Assembly: GCA_027077185.1 (NCBI GenBank)
Contig: JALTGJ010000486.1
Span: forward strand, 1 to 5,976
From: Spirochaetales bacterium
Lineage (GTDB): Bacteria; Spirochaetota; Spirochaetia; B11-G9
Direction of reading: 5' to 3'
Length of the DNA: 5,976 nt
Position numbers and translations under genes: made by a program. Positions 1-4,383 of the stretch are shown here, piece by piece (position 1 is the stretch's first letter; each line of letters begins with the position of its first letter). The notes beneath the pieces are model-generated. The model made no database searches and was not told the origin of the DNA. It saw nothing but the letters and a program-made list of their open reading frames with translations.

Positions 1-99
1 AGAATTGCAAAATACAACCAGCTTATGCGTATTGAAGATTACCTGGAAGGTACTGCAGCATACCCCGGTATAAAAGCATTTTATAATTTAAAAAAATAA
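1..99 (+). CDS. 3' end of an unidentified protein gene (partial)
   Basis: Frame 1 is open from the window edge and gives 32 residues before a TAA at 97-99. The visible C-terminus contains the segments [13 protein letters not shown] and [14 protein letters not shown] cannot assign a family from so little. The YPGIKAF segment loosely recalls the C-terminal helix of some glutathione-S-transferase-like proteins, but that is not enough for a call. It is the only plus-strand gene end in the window and converges on the acylphosphatase gene, with a 51-base palindrome between them. That it is coding is inferred from the open frame and a plausible charged C-terminus. Confidence 0.55.
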   Translation, partial: RIAKYNQLMRIEDYLEGTAAYPGIKAFYNLKK

Positions 100-123
100 C
101 AACAGTCCTATTGGTATAAACAT

Positions 124-174
124 GTAGGGACAGTCCCCAGGATCGATTTATCGACCCTGGGTGGCTGTCCATAC
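124..174. repeat. 51-bp near-perfect palindrome between convergent genes (short copy of a repeat family)
   Basis: The ends GTAGGGACAG (124-133) and CTGTCCATAC (165-174) are inverted with one mismatch. Inside, CCCAGG (136-141) pairs with CCTGGG (156-161), and TCGA (143-146) with TCGA (151-154), around a TTTA loop. There is an A/C mismatch at 142/155 and a small internal loop. The segment CCCTGGGTGGCTG (155-167) is identical to 529-541 in the longer element at 496-631, so these are two members of one family. Lying between converging genes, it could end transcription both ways, but neither strand has a run of T after the stem, so it is not a classical intrinsic terminator. A 7-bp direct repeat, GTATAAA, flanks it (114-120 and 175-181). 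Confidence 0.75.
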
Positions 175-184
175 GTATAAATAA

Positions 185-463
185 TCAATAATCAATTTTA
201 AAACCATCATACAAACCCTGATAAGGTACATTCTCTATATCCAGAGATACAACATGGGATAAAGCGGGTCCTTTCCGGCACCAGTTAATAAGCATATCTA
301 CAGATTCAGTATTCCCTTCACAGTAAATCAGGACAGTTCCATTCCATTCATTCCTAACCCAACCACAGACACCTGCCCTAACAGCTGCCTGAACAGCAGA
401 ATACCTAAAACCAACACCCTGAACCCGGCCATGAACTCTGATTTTAACTGCTTTTGTCTTCAT
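185..463 (-). CDS. acyP: acylphosphatase
   Basis: Small cytoplasmic enzyme that hydrolyses the carboxyl-phosphate bond of acyl phosphates. At 92 residues it has the usual family length, and the whole protein is the single ferredoxin-like acylphosphatase domain. The signature GRVQGVGFR is at residues 12-20, with the phosphate-binding catalytic Arg20. The second motif, GWVRNEWNGTV (34-44), carries the catalytic Asn38. The ATG at 461-463 places the first beta strand (KAVKIRVHG) correctly. The best Shine-Dalgarno match, GAGGAA (479-484), is 15 bases upstream, which is unusually far, and the bases between are mostly A/T. The long repeat at 496-631 begins 32 bases upstream, so the promoter is either within or beyond that repeat. 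I see no clear one. It looks monocistronic. Confidence 0.95.
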   Translation of the reverse strand: MKTKAVKIRVHGRVQGVGFRYSAVQAAVRAGVCGWVRNEWNGTVLIYCEGNTESVDMLINWCRKGPALSHVVSLDIENVPYQGLYDGFKIDY

Positions 464-495
464 AACTTTTTTTATACATTCCTCATAAATACAGA

Positions 496-631
496 GTACG
501 GGTCGTCACCCAGGATTTGCTTTGCAAACCCTGGGTGGCTGAGGTTGCATAGCCGAGCAGGTTGGGCCGCATAGTCGAGCAGCAACAAAGTTGCGACCAG
601 ACAAGCTTGCTTCCGGCCAGGTGACCCCTAC
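496..631. repeat. 136-bp structured intergenic repeat (long copy of the palindrome family)
   Basis: This is GC-rich compared with its AT-rich surroundings. Its ends are inverted: GTACGGGTCGTCACC (496-510) matches the reverse complement of GGTGACCCCTAC (620-631), apart from a few bulged bases. A strong internal hairpin pairs CACCCAGG (507-514) with CCTGGGTG (530-537), then TTTGC (516-520) with GCAAA (524-528) around a TTT loop. Further in are GCAAC-AAA-GTTGC (582-594), the palindrome CAAGCTTG (602-609) and a tandem 14-mer (547-560, 569-582). The arrangement and the shared CCCTGGGTGGCTG tie it to 124-174. It separates the receiver gene from acyP. It could be a REP- or MITE-like non-autonomous element, or a structured RNA made by read-through. 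No open frame, transposase or clean target duplication is visible. Confidence 0.7.
547..582. repeat. tandem 14-mer pair inside the long repeat
   Basis: GCATAGCCGAGCAG (547-560) and GCATAGTCGAGCAG (569-582) differ at one base and are spaced with a 22-base period. They sit on one side of the long element and have no counterpart in the short copy at 124-174. The extra length of the long form is therefore partly made by internal duplication. Confidence 0.75.
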
Positions 632-650
632 AAATGACAATACCGGCATT

Positions 651-1007
651 TTATTGATTCAGATACTCTTCTATGCGCTCGGAAATAACTAAATAATCAA
701 AAGGTTTGTATATAACCTCAAATGGAATTGAAAATTCAGGCTTAAGGAAACCACTTGTTATAATAATCTTTTTATCACTGCAATATCGATCCAGAAACTT
801 AATCCAGTAATCGCCCCCGAGAATCTGCATTCTGTAATCAGTAATTATCATTACAATATTGTGATCAAGAAGCTGTTTTATTGCACTGACACCATCAGAA
901 GCTACCAGAACATTGTACCCCTGTTTTTCAAGAAAGTCCCTTAAAGTTAAACGAATTGAGTCCTCATCCTCTACAAGAAGAATAGATCTGTCATCTTTTT
1001 CAGCCAC
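651..1007 (-). CDS. receiver-only response regulator (CheY-like)
   Basis: The protein is one receiver domain of 118 residues with no output domain. The acidic pocket is LVEDED (11-16), the phospho-acceptor is Asp57 in ITDYRM, the switch residue is Ser85 (or Thr84) in IITSGF, and the conserved lysine is Lys101 in YKPFD. All catalytic residues are present, so it should accept phosphate from a histidine kinase. None is encoded here. The start is a GTG at 1005-1007. It overlaps the TAG stop of the preceding HTH-regulator gene by one base (TAGTG), with AAGGG just upstream as ribosome binding site, so translation is probably coupled. The two regulators likely work in one pathway, for example with this protein relaying or buffering phosphate. 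That role is inferred. Confidence 0.93.
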   Translation of the reverse strand: MAEKDDRSILLVEDEDSIRLTLRDFLEKQGYNVLVASDGVSAIKQLLDHNIVMIITDYRMQILGGDYWIKFLDRYCSDKKIIITSGFLKPEFSIPFEVIYKPFDYLVISERIEEYLNQ

Positions 1008-1618
1008 TACAAAACCCTTTCATCCATAAGATTTTTCATAGCCAGAATAAGTTTATCAAAGTCCAGTGGTTTTGTAAAAAAAGCGTCTGCACCTTCAGAA
1101 AGAATTTTTTCTTCCTCAAATGTGTCATCCAGGCCGCTTACAGAGATTATAATAGGACTGCTTAATTCTTTATCCTCTTTAATTTTAGTACACAGATGAT
1201 GGCCGTCGACACCGGGGAGATCAATATCTAAAATAATTACATCAGGCTTTTCAGAAACAAGAAGCTTTCCGGCTTCAAAACCATCAAAAGCCTGTATAAT
1301 GTCAAAATCCTTAAGCTTCCTTGTAAAAAACAGCTTAATCATTTCGTTAAGATCTTTATCATCATCAATTATCATTACTTTTTTCTTTTTATTTGAATCA
1401 GAAACAATACTGGAAAGGTCTGCAGGAACTCTCATTCCCCGACTCTCAAGGAAGCCAACAAGATCCTCTGAATATATTCGATACTGCCCTCCAGGGGTAG
1501 TAAATGCTTTAAGATGATTATTTTTTATCCAATTGATAGCAGTCTGATTTACGACCCCGCATATATTTGCAACTTCCAATGCTGAAAAAATTCTTACTTT
1601 TTTAACCCGCTTAGTCAT
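1007..1618 (-). CDS. response regulator with N-terminal MerR/excisionase-type HTH and C-terminal receiver
   Basis: The domain order is the reverse of most response regulators. Residues 10-62 form a MerR/excisionase-like DNA-binding domain: the helix-turn-helix is around FSALEVANICGV and TAINWIKNNHL, followed by the wing TTPGGQYRIYSEDL. A short lysine-rich linker (about 63-79) leads to a complete receiver at 80-200. The receiver has the acidic pocket IIDDD (83-87), phospho-acceptor Asp131 in ILDIDLP, switch Ser161 in SVSG and Lys183 in TKPLD. It is probably a phosphorylation-controlled DNA-binding protein with unknown targets. The ATG at 1616-1618 is preceded by AGAAGGGG (1627-1634) with an 8-base spacing, and by the near-consensus promoter at 1640-1667. 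It overlaps the next gene by one base. No sensor kinase is adjacent, so this is an orphan pair. Confidence 0.92.
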   Translation of the reverse strand: MTKRVKKVRIFSALEVANICGVVNQTAINWIKNNHLKAFTTPGGQYRIYSEDLVGFLESRGMRVPADLSSIVSDSNKKKKVMIIDDDKDLNEMIKLFFTRKLKDFDIIQAFDGFEAGKLLVSEKPDVIILDIDLPGVDGHHLCTKIKEDKELSSPIIISVSGLDDTFEEEKILSEGADAFFTKPLDFDKLILAMKNLMDERVL

Positions 1619-1639
1619 AAATAATACCCCTTCTAACTG

Positions 1640-1667
1640 ATTATAACAAAAATATCCATTATGTCAA
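1640..1667 (-). promoter_or_regulatory. near-consensus sigma-70 promoter for the response-regulator pair
   Basis: On the minus strand, TTGACA (1662-1667) and TATAAT (1640-1645) are both exact consensus hexamers separated by 16 bases. The -10 is extended by TG (TGTTATAAT). Transcription should begin near 1633, only about 15 bases before the ATG, so the Shine-Dalgarno AGAAGGGG (1627-1634) would lie at the very 5' end of the RNA. The promoter fills the 59-base gap after recX and starts 10 bases past the recX stop. Confidence 0.85.
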
Positions 1668-1677
1668 TGTTAATTTA

Positions 1678-2352
1678 TTATTTATCGTAATGGTTCTCAA
1701 TAAATTTTATTATGGCAGATGTACTAAACCCCCTGGACCTAAGCCTTCTAAATAAAATTTCTTTTGTCATATTGGATTTTCTCATAATTTTTACAGCAGC
1801 AGTTTCAAGAACTTCCCCAAAATCAACATTTCCAATATTCAAATTAAGAAGATTTACAGCTTCACCTGAAGGTATACCTGCTTTAATAAGACCGGAAAGG
1901 AGCAGGTTGTAACCTTCAGGATGTTTCCTTAAACGGGAACGTATCCATACCTCAGCATATCGTACATTGCTTAAAGACCCCTCTTTCTGTAGGTCGTAAA
2001 GAACATTTTCAATTATTTCAGCAGAAAACTCTTTTACAATAAGTTTTTGCTTTAGCTGATAAACAGTATGTTCACGTACAGCTAGTAATTCCAGAGACTT
2101 TTTTTTAGCTAATATAAAACCAGCTTCATTTTTTAAACTTTGAATCTGGTTTTCTTCCAGAACCATTCCAGGCTCAAGCTGATTTTTAACAACAATTCCT
2201 TTAGTAACAAAAAAAGAGGAGCCGTTGGACAGTAAAAGCTCTGCTTTACCACTCCTTGCTCCTCTTCTAATAATTTTAAGAATAAAAAGTTTAACGTTTT
2301 GAGAACTGGAATTTTCTCCTTGCCCCTCGTTGCCCAAATTTCTTTCTTTCAA
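1678..2352 (-). CDS. recX: RecX family regulator of RecA
   Basis: RecX binds RecA filaments and limits or modulates their activity. The helical core covers about residues 79-224. The first three-helix repeat contains LELLAVREHTVYQLKQKL, and the second contains SLSNVRYAEVWIRSRLRKHPEGYN followed by LIKAGI, the most diagnostic stretch. The third repeat covers about 180-224. Ahead of it, residues 20-62 look like the beta-rich extension found in longer RecX proteins, which explains 224 residues against about 166 in E. coli. The start is uncertain. The longest frame uses TTG at 2350-2352, 62 bases inside rpsI, with AAGGG about 12 bases upstream. TTG at 2335-2337 is an alternative, and no ATG or GTG occurs before the domain begins. 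It is very probably cotranscribed with rpsI. No terminator is seen after it. Confidence 0.88.
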   Translation of the reverse strand: MKERNLGNEGQGENSSSQNVKLFILKIIRRGARSGKAELLLSNGSSFFVTKGIVVKNQLEPGMVLEENQIQSLKNEAGFILAKKKSLELLAVREHTVYQLKQKLIVKEFSAEIIENVLYDLQKEGSLSNVRYAEVWIRSRLRKHPEGYNLLLSGLIKAGIPSGEAVNLLNLNIGNVDFGEVLETAAVKIMRKSNMTKEILFRRLRSRGFSTSAIIKFIENHYDK

Positions 2353-2683
2353 CCATTCTGGAGTCCCTTGTCAGGAAGCCATTAGCCCTTAATGATGCTT
2401 TATTAGTATCATCATATTCTACCAGAGCTCTGGCAATACCATGCCTGCATGCACCTGCCTGACCTGAAGGACCACCGCCCTTTACATTTATTAGAAGATC
2501 ATACTTACCTTCAGTGGCCGTAACGCCAAGAGGTTGTTTTACAACATATACAAAACTTGGATTTGCAAAATAATCCTCAACAGTTTTACCATTTACACTT
2601 ATTTTACCATTCCCTTCACGAAGGAAAACCCGTGCGATAGCAGTTTTTCTTCTTCCTGTTCCTAATGCAAGATTTTTAACCAC
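2291..2683 (-). CDS. rpsI: 30S ribosomal protein S9
   Basis: S9 is a small-subunit protein whose C-terminal tail reaches the P-site tRNA. The 130-residue length is standard. Diagnostic motifs are GRRKTAIARV (10-19), GGGPSGQAGACRHGIARAL (69-87), LTRDSRMVERKKFG (104-117) and the invariant tail QFSKR (126-130), so the protein is complete. The start is GTG at 2681-2683 with a strong GGAG eight bases upstream (AGGAGAATATAAC before GTG). It follows rplM after 17 bases, the classic L13-S9 pair. Its last 62 bases may be shared with the start of recX. Confidence 0.98.
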   Translation of the reverse strand: MVKNLALGTGRRKTAIARVFLREGNGKISVNGKTVEDYFANPSFVYVVKQPLGVTATEGKYDLLINVKGGGPSGQAGACRHGIARALVEYDDTNKASLRANGFLTRDSRMVERKKFGQRGARRKFQFSKR

Positions 2684-2700
2684 GTTATATTCTCCTGATC

Positions 2701-3129
2701 CTAGATTTCGAGTGCTTCCGGCTGCTGGGCTGCATGTGGATGTTCTGAGCCTGCATATACCTTAAGATTTGTAAATAAAGTCCTACCCAGACGTCCATGG
2801 GGAAGCATTCCCTTAACTGCATGTTCCAGAGGATAAGTAGGTTTTCTTCCCAGCATATCGACAAATCTTTCTGCAGTAAGCCCTCCGGGATAACCTGAAT
2901 GCCTGTAATAAATCTTTCTGGTTTCTTTATTCCCGCTTACTTCAACCTTAGCTGCATTAATAATAATAACATAATCCCCAACTTCCTGGTGGGGTGTAAA
3001 TTCTGGTTTATGCTTACCACGAAGAAGATTTGCAGCCTTTACCGCAACACGACCCAGCTTTTTGCCGGAAGCATCGATAATAAACCACTTTCTTACAACG
3101 TCTTTTGGATTAACAAAAATCGTTTCCAT
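2701..3129 (-). CDS. rplM: 50S ribosomal protein L13
   Basis: L13 is an early-assembling large-subunit protein. I set the start at the ATG 3127-3129, which gives 142 residues, the normal length, and begins [15 protein letters not shown]. The frame stays open 36 codons further upstream, but that stretch is unlike L13 and is rejected. Motifs are [20 protein letters not shown] (25-44), [11 protein letters not shown] (73-83), [14 protein letters not shown] (103-116) and [16 protein letters not shown] (122-137). A modest ribosome site, AAAGG, lies about 11 bases upstream. The gene leads the rplM-rpsI-recX unit, and the 159-base gap ahead of it is the natural place for the promoter and any L13-responsive leader. 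Confidence 0.97.
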   Translation of the reverse strand: METIFVNPKDVVRKWFIIDASGKKLGRVAVKAANLLRGKHKPEFTPHQEVGDYVIIINAAKVEVSGNKETRKIYYRHSGYPGGLTAERFVDMLGRKPTYPLEHAVKGMLPHGRLGRTLFTNLKVYAGSEHPHAAQQPEALEI

Positions 3130-3288
3130 TGCTTTTTCTGCCTTTATAATTAAATTCGAACTGATAATGTAACCACTAATAAAAGTGATGTGCAGTTTTT
3201 CATATTTGAGGGATAATGTCAATAAAGCAAATCTCATTTTACCAGCAGTAATAAAATAAAATACAAAGAATTTTAAAAAATGGGATTA
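3130..3288 (-). other. AT-rich leader region upstream of rplM
   Basis: This 159-base gap has no supported gene. On the minus strand it contains an exact -35 hexamer, TTGACA (3217-3222), but no good -10 at 15-19 bases. A weak alternative pairs TGCACA with TACATT about 17 bases on. The octamer ACATTATC occurs twice, once overlapping the -35. I see no strong hairpin with a T run after the membrane-protein stop, so upstream transcription may continue into rplM. A regulated ribosomal-protein leader is possible but not shown. Confidence 0.35.
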
Positions 3289-3588
3289 TTATTCATTTTT
3301 GAATCTTACCAGCAGCACAATAAAAGCTGCGCTTATAAAAATAAGTGGAATAATGCTTAACAATGTACCAATATCCAGAATATTTTTTATTATGTAGATG
3401 TCTCCTCCAAGAATCCCAAACATTCTGAACGTAGAATACATAATTTGACCATACTGAACAATTACAGAAACTATAATCAGCATCCATGCAATATCCCTGG
3501 TATGCGACCAGTACAAAATTGCCAAAAATGTAGCCACAGCGCCAAAAGAAATTTGGGACAGAATTATTACTATATCACTAGCTGCCAT
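3289..3588 (-). CDS. small three-helix membrane protein, function unknown
   Basis: From the ATG at 3586-3588 the protein has 99 residues. A GTG six bases upstream extends the frame by two codons, but that GTG overlaps the ribosome binding site TAAGGAG (3594-3600), so the ATG is preferred. Hydrophobic segments at about 6-26, 33-53 and 74-94 predict three transmembrane helices. A short polar loop, SHTRD (28-32), joins the first two, and FRMFGILGGDIYIIKN joins the last two. The C-terminus is RFKNE. There is no signal peptide and no catalytic motif I recognise. Its start overlaps the end of the aminotransferase-like gene by 11 bases, with the ribosome site inside that gene, so the two are probably translationally coupled and may act together at the membrane. 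That link is inferred. Confidence 0.75.
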   Translation of the reverse strand: MAASDIVIILSQISFGAVATFLAILYWSHTRDIAWMLIIVSVIVQYGQIMYSTFRMFGILGGDIYIIKNILDIGTLLSIIPLIFISAAFIVLLVRFKNE

Positions 3589-4372
3589 ATTCACTCCTTA
3601 TCATTTCCATAAACCCCCGTATCTGTCCTTTTTCATAGTTAAACGGTATTATTCCGGGAATAGCAGGATCCGGTGGCAACAATACCATTTTTTCCAGAGC
3701 CTTATTAAATAACGATAAATACTCTGATTCCGATAGTCTAAAACGAAGATACGGACCAATACGAGTCCATACAGATGATTCAAACCCAGCCCAGTCACTG
3801 GAATTATAACTCCCCATAACCCTTAGTAAAGCTGCACTGGATTTAATGAGCATATTAGAAATCATTGGCGAAAGAAAATCTGAGGGACCAAGTTTCCCGG
3901 AAGTATTACCGGCAACAACAACAGGTCCGAAATTTCCCGGAAAAGGAAGAACAGGTATAAAATATTTAAATTTCTGCCAATTCAAATCAATACCCAGAAA
4001 AGGTCTCCAATAAGCAAAACCTTCTGATTTAACAGGAAAATCAATAAAATCACTTTGTTCTATTATTTTATTTTCACTTTTGGATATTGCAGATAAAGCC
4101 CGTTCAATATTACTGAAAATACGGAATTCAGAGACAAAGGGGAAAAGAAGTTTCAGTTGTTTTTCAATTCTATTTGAATAGACTGAAGGATAAGCTGCAG
4201 TTAGTCCCTTTGCAACGGTAGATTTTATAACACCTGTCATGCCATCCAGTCTATGTCCTAAAACAGCTCTTCCTCCGTCCTGATAAAAATCAAGATACCT
4301 TTTCCCTTTAATATCATATAAAAGGTAGCCTCTGGTTCTCTTTATAAGCGGTAAAATTCTTTTTTCCAACAT
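3578..4372 (-). CDS. degenerate class III aminotransferase-like protein, probably non-catalytic
   Basis: The N-terminus resembles class III aminotransferases such as glutamate-1-semialdehyde aminotransferase: RGYLLYDIKGKRYLDF (14-29) followed by LGHR (38-41) matches the small-domain strand and glycine-histidine motif. The expected PLP-phosphate loop, SGTEA, appears as SNIERA (87-92), and I find no aspartate-to-lysine core with the Schiff-base lysine. The protein has 264 residues against about 430 in the family, so the central cofactor domain seems lost. The C-terminal half (for example the segment around 150-185) loosely recalls the end of the family. PLP chemistry is therefore unlikely, and a structural or binding role is possible. 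The frame is intact, and it lies tightly between uvrD (11-base gap) and the membrane-protein gene (11-base overlap). The ribosome site AGAAGGG is unusually close to the ATG. Confidence 0.65.
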   Translation of the reverse strand: MLEKRILPLIKRTRGYLLYDIKGKRYLDFYQDGGRAVLGHRLDGMTGVIKSTVAKGLTAAYPSVYSNRIEKQLKLLFPFVSEFRIFSNIERALSAISKSENKIIEQSDFIDFPVKSEGFAYWRPFLGIDLNWQKFKYFIPVLPFPGNFGPVVVAGNTSGKLGPSDFLSPMISNMLIKSSAALLRVMGSYNSSDWAGFESSVWTRIGPYLRFRLSESEYLSLFNKALEKMVLLPPDPAIPGIIPFNYEKGQIRGFMEMIRSEYGS

Positions 4373-4383
4373 ACCCTTCTACT

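Noticed and set aside
124..174. Classical intrinsic terminator
   Set aside because: The stem is strong, but neither strand has a T run directly after it. It may still stop transcription, but the motif does not match.
547..582. Start of a CRISPR array
   Set aside because: There are only two 14-base copies with an 8-base gap and no further repeats or cas genes. The geometry is wrong.
496..631. tRNA-like or known riboswitch
   Set aside because: The branched fold lacks a T-loop, anticodon arm, CCA-type end or any riboswitch core I recognise. It fits an intergenic repeat better.
2899..3153. Plus-strand open frame of 84 codons opposite rplM
   Set aside because: It lies antisense to the highly conserved L13 gene, has no family resemblance or convincing ribosome site, and is best explained as a shadow of the real gene. 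The same applies to plus-strand frames at 1299-1517, 1712-1912, 4836-5075 and 5412-5603.
3130..3237. N-terminal extension of L13 by 36 residues to an ATG at 3237
   Set aside because: The extension is hydrophobic, low-complexity and unlike any L13. The internal ATG at 3127-3129 gives exactly the family length and the canonical start of the protein.
3592..3594. GTG as the start of the membrane protein
   Set aside because: It overlaps the Shine-Dalgarno TAAGGAG. The ATG six bases downstream has correct spacing.
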